DNA from: Nectonema munidae
Taxonomy: Eukaryota; Nematomorpha; Nectonematoida; Nectonematidae
Assembly: GCA_030549495.1 (NCBI GenBank)
Contig: JAUIRK010000285.1
Coordinates: 178,227 to 242,226 of the forward strand
Direction of reading: 5' to 3'
DNA: 64,000 nucleotides
In this document: piece after piece, positions 46,491-57,805 of the stretch
Layout of the letters: each line of letters opens with the position of its first letter
How positions within the stretch are numbered: position 1 is the first letter of the stretch
The notes under the pieces: model-generated
The model's database searches: none
Seen by the model: the letters and a program-made list of their open reading frames with translations, nothing else
What the model was told of the DNA's origin: nothing
Program-made: the position numbers and the translations under genes

Positions 46491-47549
46491 ACTATGCTTA
46501 TTTTATTTCTGTATTGGATTTTAGATAATACGGTTAAAAAATATCTCGAAGTGGTAATTGAATTAGTAATGTATGCCTGAAAATCAGTTCTGTAAAAAAA
46601 TTTCAAAAAAGGCCAACTAGGTATATAGTAAAAATATACTTTTTTTTGTATATTTTGGCTTATAATACTTTCTACAATCATCTTAGTATGAAATATTTAT
46701 TAAAAAAAATAAAAGTATTATAAAATCTTTTGAAAATTTGTATGAGAGAAGAAAAGTTGAAAACTAATTGAAAAGAGAACATTTGATCAAAACAAATAAT
46801 TAAAAAAAATATGTATCTTTACTAAATGGAAGATCTACCATGTTCTAATGAACTAGGAAGGGGTTTAATTATATAATATTAGATGTTAAAAGATTTTGAC
46901 TGTAAAAAAAGTTCCTCTTTTACAAAGAAAAATATTTAATTCTATAGCTTATCATCTAGGATTACAGTTAACATTTAGCTAAGATGTGTAGGAATCTAAA
47001 ATTTAGAATAGGTCAGATTATCAAAAAGTTACAGATCAATATAGAATTTAGTACTACAAGATATTTTTAATTTAAATTGAATTGTCCATCTTTTTCCTTT
47101 TGTGTAAGAAGTAATTTTTTAGTGAAGAACGTTGACAACTTTTTGTAATTGAAAACAACATGAATAATCATCAAAAAAACCTTTGAAATGAGATTGGTTG
47201 ACAAATATTCAGGCTTAGAGGAAAAAAGGAATTTTATCCTTATAAAAAAATTTTCAAAAACATTGAAGAATATAAATTTCTAATAAAAAAGAGCTACAAA
47301 AGGATACATAGATGAATACCAAATTACAACTGTAAATTATAATATGACGTAGAGACTACGAGCCGATAATAATTTGTACAAAAGATGGAGATCCTATCGA
47401 GTTACAAAGTACTGTAGATGAAAATTTTGAGTGATTAAACACCTAAAGTTGGTTTATTAAATAAATTAAAAAATAATTAGGAATACTCAAGTAGAAGTTA
47501 TTTTTATGTTTATATATTTGACAGATTTACAGGTTTAATCGATTTTTTT

Positions 47550-48850
47550 GACAGGTTTTATTGATTTATAAAAAAGAAATCACCATTAAATTCTACATAC
47601 TTGAAATGTATAAAAACTTTTTATAAGATAAAAATTTTAATTTTGAGGGCGTCATATTTAAATATTTTGTCAGGTTTGAAATTTTTATAAAAAAAAGGAA
47701 TATAACCAGTAAACACAGCCTACTTGAAAATGGGTATAGTGTGTAAAACAAGGTAAACTCATCACCTCCCTATACTTTCTATTAAACGTAATTCTCTAAT
47801 TCAAAAAACCGTGCATGATCCTTTCTTTTGGGATAAATCAATTTTTTGACAGTTTTGATTGATTTTTATTAAAAAAATGAATATCACCACTGAATTACGC
47901 ATGCTTAAAAATGGGTATATATGTGTAAAAAACTTTATATACTTATTTAGATAAAAAGTTTCTTTTTGAGATGGGCTGTTACATTTAGATCAATTTTTTG
48001 ACAGGTTTGATTGATTTTCATAAAAAATGAATATCACCACTGAATTCAGCATACTTGAAAATGGGTATACATGCGTAAAAAACTTTATATACTTATCTAT
48101 GATTGATTTTCATAAAAAATGAATATCACCACTGAATTCAGCATATTTGAAAATGGGTATACATGTGTAAAAAACTTTATATAATTATTTAGATAAAAAG
48201 TTCCTTTTTGAGATGAGCTGTCACATTTAGATCAATTTTTTGACAGGTTTGTTTGATTTTCATAAAAAATGAATATCACCACTGAATTCAGCATATTTGA
48301 AAATGGGTATACATGTGTAAAAAACTTTATATACTTATTTAGATAAAAAGTTTTTTTTGAGATGAACTGTCATATGTAAATCACTTTTTTGACAGGTTTG
48401 AATGATTTTCATAAAAAATGAATATCACAACTGAATTCAGCATATTTGAAAATGGGTATACATTTGTAAAAAACTTTATATACTTATCTATGATTGATTT
48501 TCATAAAAAATGAATATCACCACTGAATTCAGCATATTTGAAAATGGGTATATATGTGTAAAAAACTTTATATAATTATTTAGATAAAAAGTTCCTTTTT
48601 GAGATGAGTTGTCACATTTAGATCAATTTTTTGACAGGTTTGATTGATTTTCATAAAAAATGAATATCACCACTGAATTCAGCATACTTGAAAATGGGTA
48701 TACATGCGTAAAAAACTTTATATATTTATTTAAATAAAAAGTTCCTTTTTGAGATGAGCTGTCAAATATAAATCAATTTTTTGACAGGTTTGATTGATTT
48801 GGATAAAAAATGGACATCACCACTGAATTCAGCATAGTTGAAATATATAT
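47550..48850. repeat. Tandem array 2 with higher-order pattern
   Basis: Units contain TTGACAGGTTTGATTGATTT, ATGAATATCACCACTGAATT and AAAATGGGTATACATGTG, then AAAGTTCCTTTTTGAGATGA. Spacings of the ATATCACC word from 47879 are about 152, 91, 149, 149, 93, 150 and 144 bp. Full units near 150 bp are thus broken by two shortened units of about 92 bp. Central copies are almost identical. Confidence 0.8.
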
Positions 48851-51580
48851 GTAACATCAAAAATATTTATAAAAATTTATTAATCTCTGAGAAAAATAGG
48901 GGGCACTTTACGCCCCCCCCCCTAGCACTTGAGCGGACAAATTTTGCCCAGCACTAATAGGGTTAAACACCTTTCTGATTTGTTTAAAAGCAAAAATAAT
49001 CGCATTTCAATTAATTCTGAAGAAATTATTAAGCTATGGGAAATAAATTTAAATTTTCCTTGTATTAAAATTCAATCAGTAAACGCAAAGTTGAACAAGT
49101 AATTAAAAAATATGAATCACTTAGAAAAAAAGGAAAAGCTAACAATTTAAAAGAAAATTTATTTGATATCACAAATAAGCAAGGTGTTTGGCTTTCATCT
49201 GAAGATAAAAGATTATATGAAATTCAAATTCAATCTAAAGGCAAAATTGGATACAGTACGATACAGCTAGCAAAAAAATCATCTATGCATCCATCGATTA
49301 TAGCAAAATTCAAACCACATCCCTTAACAACAAAAGCTTCTTGTTCATATATAACTCAAGTTGATGAAAAAAACCTTTCAAGCTTAAAATATCATCGATA
49401 ATGTTGCAAATGAAAAACACAAACAAAATTTTGATGATAGCCTCTCAAAATTGTCAAAAAAATATAGTAGTTGTAAACTTGCAACAGATTTAGTAATCAA
49501 ATCCAATATTTCAACCCGAAAAGCCGCCAAAATTTGTAATCAATTATCTAATGATGGAATAGAGATTCCTACTCCTTCTCAGTCAGGGATTCATAAAGCC
49601 TTGATAAAAAAAGCAAAAAAGCTTCAAGAAGATTATGTTTTTGATTTAAATAAAGAAAACTGGAGTCTTCATTTTGATGGAAAGAGAATAAATGAAAAAG
49701 AATATCAAGTTGTAGTTATTAAAAACAACTGTAAAGAAATAAAACTGAGCGTTTTGGAATTGAATGATGGAAAAGCTCAAACTATTTTTGAAGGATTGAA
49801 ATAGAAAGATTTAATTTATGGAAATCGATAAAAATGATTATAGCTGACACAACCAACGTAAATACTGGTAAAAATAATGGAGTAATAGTTAAGATACAAC
49901 GAATGATGCAAAGTAAAGGACTTCAAATACCTCAATTCATAAGATGCAAGCATCATATTTTAGACCAAATACTTAGACTTGTTATAGACGAAGAATTAAA
50001 GGAAAACTCAGTGTCACCAGACATAAATTATTTTTTTAGCAAGGAACTTATAGAGCAATATGATGTTTTAATAAGTAAATTTCAAAACGGTGTTGACGAA
50101 ATACTTGATGTAGGTGGCTGGCGAGATGATATGAAATATTTATTTCATCTAACAAGATCTTATCGATTTTTTACAGAAAAAAGTATTATCCTAGAATAAA
50201 GTTTCACAAAATTCCCAAAATGAGTAATGCCAGATGGAATTCAAGAGCTTTACTCGCTTTACTCTCTTATTTCTTACTGCCTAAAACTAGAATTAATTTG
50301 AAGTCAACTTGTGATTTTATTGCTTATGACTGGGCAGACCTTTGGTTTGACAATCAATATTATAATAAAAAGGCATATCAAAAATTATCAGATGCTTTGA
50401 AAAACTACAAGAAAGCTTTGAACTTATTGCAAAGACACTGGAGCGTTGAACCATCGGCTATTCATATTCCAAGAAGCAATCAATGCGCTGAGAGAGCCAT
50501 AAAAGTGATGGAAGAGCTTCACAAGACATGCAAGAAACATGAAAGTCTGATCTCACACGCAGAGGAGATGAAAAATGATGCAGATAATGATTTCAATTTC
50601 ACTTTCAGTAAAAGCTGTTTTAAAGAATTCAAAAAAAAAGAAAAAAAAAATCAAAAATCATATAACTGAAAGAAGAAAAATTTCTGATGATGAAGCAAAT
50701 TTTGAGCGAGAAGAAAAAGGTAACATCTCCAAGATGTAGAAGGCTTTATGCTGATTTATAGATCCCATTCCCAAAAGAAACCCCATTTAATTCCTAACAG
50801 CAAAATAACGACATTTTAAAAAACAAGGTGGAAGGTAAATGTTTGTTCAGTTCTCGCAGAGCTATTTATCCACAAAAGCGGAAGAGTATGGCACGATACA
50901 CGGAAGAAATGGAGAAAATTTTTAAAAACGACAACAAATTTTCAATAGAAACTAAAAATTTGACAATGCTATCTATAAAAATGAAATTGCTAAAATGATT
51001 AACCATGAAACAACTTTAGAGTTCGCAAATAAAAATAACTAGAAAAGTCTTTTTCTAAAAAACTTGTGCATAATAACAGAATGTCTATAAGTGCCTTCTT
51101 CTTTTTTAAAACTTCCTATTTATCTATCAAGCTTTTCGTATTTTTTTATAGATTTTTTTATTGATCAAAGAAGACCATATTACACAAAATATAAGCAAAA
51201 CTCTTGTAGCGAAACTCTCCTTATCTAATTTGGTGTTTCAAGCTTTCTGCCCGTAATTGATACATAAGATAGGTATAGATAATGGATTAAAAACGATAAA
51301 ATGTAAAAAGACTCACCTGAAATGAGGGTGAACACAAAATCAATACACTTTACCTGTACAAAAGATTATTGATTTTACCAAAACACTTCTTTCATGTGCA
51401 GCATCTTAATGCTTACAATATATTATGCCTGCCTCATTTTAATGAATTCAGTTATAAGAGTGTTTTTGAATAATAGTGAAAATGTTCATTCATATTGAAA
51501 TCAAATTCTCCATATTCAAATCGAATTTCCTTGTTCAAATCGTAAAGTATATAAAGACAAGTGTTACCATAGCAAAGAGG

Positions 51581-51649
51581 TTTTTAGAAAATATTCAAAA
51601 TTTGAGTTTGCCATTCCCTCAACTTATTGACATATGCTTGTATACGGAA
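51581..51649. repeat. 69-bp dispersed repeat, copy 1
   Basis: Nearly identical to 61915-61983 (one visible difference), including TTTGAGTTTGCCATTCCCTC and ATATGCTTGTATACGGA. Both copies are in the same orientation. Confidence 0.8.
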
Positions 51650-54035
51650 TTCCTAGTGCAGCATACAAACATAGGGATGTCAAACCGTTTTCACTTGGGC
51701 ATGGGCAAGCTTCAAGTTTACTAAGAAAAATTATGGTGATTTTAGTTGTGAAAAAGTTTAAATAATCGAAAATTTATATAAAAAAAATTAAAACTTTATG
51801 CAGATAAAATTAATGTGATTTCTTCATTCATTTTCTTTAACATCCGCTTGTATTTATTGTTTTGCATTCTGTGAATGTCAGTAAGATGCGAATCAGTGAT
51901 TTAGTTTTTCTGGATTTTTGATAGAAGGAAATAAAGGAGAGCCATTTATGTTACAAATGCAAAACCCTTTTACAAGTCAAATATTTAAAAATATTATAAA
52001 TTAGATGAGCAGAGTATTGATCAAATCGTTGTGGTTCGCTCCTGGAACTTGACATCCCGACAAGAAATTGTCATAGAAAATTGGCCTCCTCCAGGATAAA
52101 ATACCGATAATTAAAAAAAACTAAATATAAATTTTCTACTGCTGAAATGTTCTTGTCTCAAAGAGAGTAATTTGATGGCAAAAGTTTAAAAATTTTGGAT
52201 AGTGCATCACTTCTAATGAAAGTTTTGTCAAAGTTACAAAAGAAGAAAGATTTTCTATATGAACAAGATTTTGCACTTGGTGTAGTGGAGTGGTTATGCC
52301 AAAGTGGGAGGTAACACCCCCAAGGCTGTGTTTTGTAATTCTTAGGGGCGTGTGCTTAGGATAAAATTTTTTCTTGTCTGAAGCAATGAAATATTTTGCA
52401 TAATTTATATGATAGTAATACATTTGCAAATAATTCGTATAAGTAGCTATACATTGTGGATATCAAAATAAGTAGACATTTTTTTCCACTATTCAGAAGT
52501 GATTAAGATACTTTCATCCTTTCTCACAGATAGTACGGTAGCGTATAGATCATGTAAGAGGTGATTCCGAAATAATTTCAGTAATGTCAAACAGAACTTT
52601 AAAATTTTGAAGACAAACAAACAACAGGCCTACGGCTCAAATGGAAATCCATGCTTTTATTCTGAAAGAAAATCTATTTTATAAGTATACAATGAGGTTC
52701 CTTGATTTTAGGTTTCTTTGTATTTTAGGCGGGAGAGGGGTGATAGATGTTTTCTAAGAGTGGGTTGGATAGGTAAAATTTGGAAACAGGGGTTTATCTG
52801 ATTACACCTTTTTCACATCTCTATCACTTGCTTTCATTCAGCATAAATGGAAAAATCGATTCAAACAATTTCAGCTCTGAATTGAAAAAAGGTCTCAAAA
52901 GTATTTATTGAGAAGTTATAAAATTTTGATATAACATATATTGCCTATAATTGTTAAATGAAATTTTTCCGATTGCTCAAAATGGGAAACAGCTTTGAAA
53001 GTTTGAATAAAAAACATGGTTGACGAGTTTGCAAAATGTTTCAAACTTTAGCCTAAATTTTGGATAACGTTACATATGTTTTTACTTCTAGAACAGTTCA
53101 AATAATATTGTGGAAGCTTAAAAAGATAGTCAGACTAGGATAAGATAAATATTGCAAAAAGAGTGAGGTTTTCTTCACAGGTAGAGACTTGAGTCAAGCG
53201 TTAAATCTGAAAGAAAATGAGCTTTCGCTAGTTGTACGTGGATACCTGAACTAGTGTGGTTTGTAAACGGTCAAGAAAATATAATATTCATTAAAGCCTA
53301 AACCTATAAGCGATTGTTCTAAATCAACAAACATTTCATTTTTAATCCTGGTAGGAGCGTAGGGTCGCCATCCATAATCCTGACTATTGTTGCCATCTCT
53401 CCAGCTGTGAAAGATTATTCTTCCCTTGGATAAGAAAATATGCAAAATATTATTCTAAAGACTCTAAGAGGATAAAGAACAATTATTGCGTCAACTAAAA
53501 TGGTGTTTGAAGGGTGAGGGAGGTCTTTTTCGAAAATACGTTAAAAAGCTCTACTTTCTTTGAAAATTTTTTAAAAGTTAGTATGCTCAAAAGATGTTAA
53601 TTCGATTAGAAATGCCATATTGACGAAAATGACATTTTCTCTCATTTTTACGAAAAACTTTTGCTAAAACATTCGCTAAAAAGATGAATTTGCTTTTAAA
53701 TAATTAGCTCAACTTGCTACTATAATGGTGATAATTGTTAAATTAGAATCTGATGGCTTCAATTCATCAAATAATTTTCATGCTCTTGGAATGGAGCTTG
53801 AAAAAAGTGTTGAAGAGCATTACGCTCTGGATTTTTGATAAGGAGAGTCAATTATGTTACAAATAAAACCTTAGCCGTTACAACAATTGATATTTTTTGG
53901 AGTAAAATCCAAATAAAGAGATTTAGCATATCTTACTAGATATATGACTCGTTCCCCTTGAATACGAAATCTTTTCAGAGTAAGAAAGTAAACTTTCATA
54001 TCTTATTATTTAGCACATATAAATCATCTACTTTC

Positions 54036-54174
54036 CAGGTTGGTTAAATACCGGGTTTCGATAACTCAAGGTCTTGGATTCGATCCCGCACCAAGCCTAC
54101 TTTCTTCATACTTCGATACAAGCGGGGCAATTATGCCTTCTTGATGAAAATACCCTACGGTGCCTTTACTTTTC
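54036..54174 (+). repeat. tRNA-derived SINE family 1
   Basis: Contains GGTTGGTTAAATACC, a B-box relative (GGATTCGATCCCGCACCAAG), GATACAAGCGGGGCAATT and the CCTTTACTTTTC tail. Forward orientation. Confidence 0.75.
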
Positions 54175-55130
54175 ATTCTTCATCATTCATTGTTCACACG
54201 CATGCATATAAGTGCTTTTATTAACTCCAGTATATAAATCTACCTCCATCAATTTTCTGGCTTTGTTTATACTTAGAACTTAAATCACTCTTGAAGTCTC
54301 GATAAAGACCGTAAGGTGGAAAATTTGAGTAACCTTAAGTTGTGTTTCAATAAAGACTTTCTTTATTCACTCCTCATTTTATGCTAATCCTCTAAAATCA
54401 TTAATTGAGCGCAATCTATCGAAGCAAAAGACAAAGCAGGTGAACATTTTATTATTCTGTCTCTATATTTGTTTCAAAATGATTCTTCAATCCAAATGTT
54501 CTTAAAACAGAGTGCGATAAATGGCTATAACATCCAGTAAAAATATTGTTGGGTAATTTTTTTTGAAAATGCTTTAATTGCTGCGATTTCAAAATCACTT
54601 AGGATTAAAAACTGTAAAAAGCTTTGCCATGCTTGATCATATGTAATCTTTGATTTAATTTGTAGTAAAATATAATTAAGACATACTTTGCAGTAAAGTG
54701 TATAACGTTGAAAAAATATTGAGGGGCAAATATCAAAAGTTCCATCACCAAAAGCCATAACATTTTTGAATAAATGAAAAAACGATGTTTTCAATAACAA
54801 TTCTCTATAGAGATCTTCAGAACAAGTATCTTTTGATATAATCTGTCTGGGATGTGAAAATTAATAAATATATCTTTAATCTGGATTTTTATTATCTGTT
54901 ATCTTTTTTTAGTTGTTCTAAGGCACTTTGTTTGGCTAAAATATTTCGACAGAAATGTTAGTAGTGTTTTCAATAATACTTCACTTTGAAGAGCTTTTCA
55001 AATTAACAGTTCGGTTTTTCAACTTACTTATAACTTTATAGGCATCACTTCAAATAGGATCTCCACAAGGTTTGTGTTCAGAAGCCTCTTTAAAATCACA
55101 TATATAATCCTCTACAATTATAGCAGTGGT

Positions 55131-55190
55131 TCTCAACCGCGGCCATGAGAGCTGTATGCGCCCTCTCAGCTAGAGATTCTAATTACAGTA
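55131..55190 (+). repeat. hAT-like terminal fragment
   Basis: CAGTGGTTCTCAACCGCGGC followed by CATGAGAGC, the same end sequence as at 9848. Extent unclear. Confidence 0.45.
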
Positions 55191-55899
55191 TAATGCCAAT
55201 AAGTAGTGGTCTTATTAACCCTCGCAAGACCAAGCATGGCTTTTTACTCCACGCTATTTTTCAATGATGAAATTCGTGTAGAAAAATATATATGACCCCA
55301 CCAAAAAACAACATGTAAATTTTTTTCTTGGTTTCATCTAAATTATTTGAAAATTAAAAATATCATCATATGTGTTGTTTTTGAAATTTTGGTCGTTTTG
55401 TTACTTCGTGATGAATTTGTAGATGGCGTTAATTTTGTTATTTTGATCGAAATTTCAATTAACAGAAGCTTATACACTTAATGGTGTGTTTTTCAATAAA
55501 AATAATAAATATTATAAACTATAATAATAAATTCTTTGTATTTCTTAAATTTTTTTTACATTTTTTAAATTTTATGAAAATCTGTGAACTTAGCGTTAAC
55601 TTTGAGGAGAAATAAAACGATGAACTCCAAACGGAAATCAAGGTCGAGTTTTAGTGAAATTATAATTGAAAAAAAGAATGAGGACGGGTAAGGAACTAAC
55701 AAAATTAGGTTGGCAACAATTCTGAACGATCTTTTATATAATGCTATATAAAAACTATAAATTAACAATTATACTATCACAAAACAGGATTTTATTACAA
55801 AAAATGAAATTTTATAAACAAAAATTTTATAACTTTTATTTCAATAAAAACATTATATACATAATTGTGAATCTTAAAAAAAAAATCATTTACAATTTG

Positions 55900-57000
55900 A
55901 AGAAATGTAATAGGTATGTTTTTTACATATATGTTTTTTGCACGCATCACACTTCCTAGTACCTCTGGTTCTAGATTGCTTCGAATCTAAATAAAAAATC
56001 CTCTACTACTCTGTGTTTCGCTAGGCAACTCTTGATCCTCGAATCCGTAAAAATTCAGTAAACTGCAAATACGGAAAGGGGTGTCCACGCTGTTTGCCCG
56101 CAGTAGCATTGACCTTTGGCAGAGCTCTAAAGAAAGATCTCTTATGAAAAATTTTCTACCCCTTTTTTCGTAATTGGACATTTTTCTGGGCAATTATGTT
56201 TTACTATTATCCAGTTATTGTGCACGGCTATATCTAAGTAATTAGTAAAAATAGCCATGGTCCACCTTCTTGAGGATCTATAAGTAGAATATGACCTGAG
56301 CATTTGGTTGGTTTTATCTACTCCTCCCTTGAATTGATTATACAAAATAATTGTCTCGGGTTTACGTTTATTACCAACTAATTCAATCTCACTCAAATGT
56401 TGGCTAGACATAACATACACTACTTTAAAATTTCGCTGTGCATGTTTCGGAGGAATGTAAGCAGTAAGTGATCAGTAATTTGTATATAAAAATTTTGATT
56501 TAGTTTCAACGTTTTAAGTGTTTAGGTCTTAAAATATGTGGTATGAAAACGCGGTTAGACCTGACTGTCGCGCATATTGTAATGCCCCTGGAAGTTGCCC
56601 ATACACATAAATCATATGAAGTAAAAAATCTGTCCGTAAAAACTCCACATCCTAAAGGTATATAAGAATCAGTAACTACCCTTTTGACGCTGGGTTAGCT
56701 TTTATCGCTTAACCCAGAAATATAAATCTCCGTTTTCAGTATGTAAAGAGACCTTTACATCTGTACAGTGATATAGCTTAATTCCGTATCGACCAGGCTT
56801 AGAAGGATCATAAATTTTGATTCTACAATTACCTTTAAATTTGACAAGTTGTTCATCAAGTGTGACATAATCTTGAGGAACGAAAAAATGTGAGCAATTA
56901 GAATAAAAAAAGGCGTACATATATCTTATAGCAGTTTTGCTTTCTGCATTTTGAAATTATGAATTATTCTGATCTGAAATACGCTAAAAGATTGATGCTA
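55900..57000 (-). mobile_element. piggyBac transposase remnant
   Basis: Minus-strand pieces in order. At 56702-56920: DYVTLDEQLVKFKGNCRI, then DPSKPGRYGIKLYHCTDVKV, the second-Asp region of piggyBac DDE transposases. At 56142-56420: YNQFKGGVDKTNQMLRSYST, then SSRRWTMAIFTNYLDIAVHN, the third-Asp region. At 55915-56193: the C-terminal part, ending in C-D-A-C-K-K and another C-K-K near 55945. The pieces are in different frames with stops between them, and the N-terminal third was not found. An inactive autonomous-type relic, not obviously the parent of the 44.9-48.96 kb element. Confidence 0.75.
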
Positions 57001-57705
57001 AAGACGACAGACATAGTTGAGAGCACTCTTTTTTACCTGGCAATAAGTGAATTTTGAATAAACTTTTTCAACATCTCATTTTACTTGCATTTGTTATTTA
57101 GCATTATTTATTATATATCAAATTTGATGTTTTTGAATTCTGCCTAACAATCTATATTATTTCAAATTAACTTCTTTAAATCGACTTTTAAATGGACGTT
57201 ATGTAAAAAAGTATAATTTAAAAAACATATTATGCAATGATTCTACTAGAAAAAACATCAAAAATTATCCTGATCATCGTTGATTACGTTTCGATATTTT
57301 TCCAAAATTTCAATACGCTTTTTAAATATATTTTTTCGGATAAAATAAATGAAGTTTGAAAATACAAAATTTCTTTTCGAACCATAGCGTAGAGACCATT
57401 AGTAGTCATGTTTTTAAAACCATCATTTGTGACGCAGGATCATCAAAGTCCAATAATTTTAATAAAATAGAATTGAATGCGGAAATGAAATAAGTAAACA
57501 TAAATTTTGGGTATTTATTCAACAACAAATCAATTTCTAATTCAATTGAAGAAAAACTGTTTAAAATAAAGATTGAAAGGATGTATTGAAACAATGAAGT
57601 GTGTATATTATCTATGTTGGTATAAACTTGCAAAAATTAGTAACAAATCTTATATGACAAGATTGATTGAAAACTTGTTAGAATTCTAATTGTCTTGGTT
57701 ATTGA
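57001..57705. other. AT-rich spacer right of the piggyBac remnant
   Basis: No supported gene. The minus-strand open frame 57406-57633 is AT-rich and without a recognisable domain. Confidence 0.4.
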
Positions 57706-57711
57706 AAGAAT

Positions 57712-57717
57712 TTTATT
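57712..57717 (-). terminator. Polyadenylation signal AATAAA
   Basis: On the minus strand CCAATAAAATTC lies about 90 bp after the stop of the 515-codon gene, a suitable place for its mRNA 3' end. Confidence 0.5.
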
Positions 57718-57805
57718 GGAAAAATAATTAAATTTGGGATAAAATCAATAAATAAGAGTGATTTCAAATCACCCTGAATAACAGTGGTAGGGAAGGATGA
57801 AGCTA

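Larger units (their letters stand above)
44895..48962. mobile_element. Nested piggyBac-type element, 4,068 bp, TTAA-flanked
   Basis: Perfect 16-bp terminal inverted repeats CCCTATTAGTGCTGGG, flanked by TTAA at 44891-44894 and 48963-48966. TTAA targets and CCC-starting ends are the piggyBac signature. Removing the element and one TTAA restores the host transposon's reading frame, so it is an insertion without loss. It contains no transposase and is non-autonomous. Just inside the left end is a hairpin (GGGGGCGTAAAACGCCCCC) and C-runs. The right end has a relative of it. Most of the interior is two tandem arrays, listed separately. Confidence 0.85.
44388..50760 (+). mobile_element. Decayed DNA transposon of an uncharacterised hAT-like family, host of a nested insertion
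   Basis: The coding region starts at ATG 44722 (SSNKFSQNTINKNKEVWKKN). At 44891 it is split by a TTAA-flanked element ending at 48962. Beyond it the same frame resumes (KHLSDLFKSKNNRISINSEE, then IIKLWEINLNFP). Three later frames cover 49451-49804 (NWSLHFDGKRINEKEYQVVV), 49834-50199 (IIADTTNVNTGKNNG, then RCKHHILDQILR) and 50220-50669 (MSNARWNSRALLALLSYFLL, then NQCAERAIKVM). The D-x-T-N-V-N-T-G and C-x-H-H-I-L-D motifs resemble the second catalytic Asp and the C-x-A-H of hAT RNase-H-fold transposases. The family itself I do not recognise. Several stops and frameshifts are present. Outer ends are not defined. Confidence 0.65.
50761..55130. other. AT-rich intergenic stretch
   Basis: Beyond the SINE at 54.04 kb and the 69-bp dispersed repeat at 51.58 kb I see no supported gene. 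Minus-strand open frames at 52136-52429, 53251-53445 and 54525-54800 have no recognisable domains. Confidence 0.4.

Noticed and set aside
52270-52330. tRNA A-box-like TGGTGTAGTGGAGTGGTTATG
   Set aside because: No matching B box at the right distance and no cloverleaf visible, so not called a tRNA or SINE.
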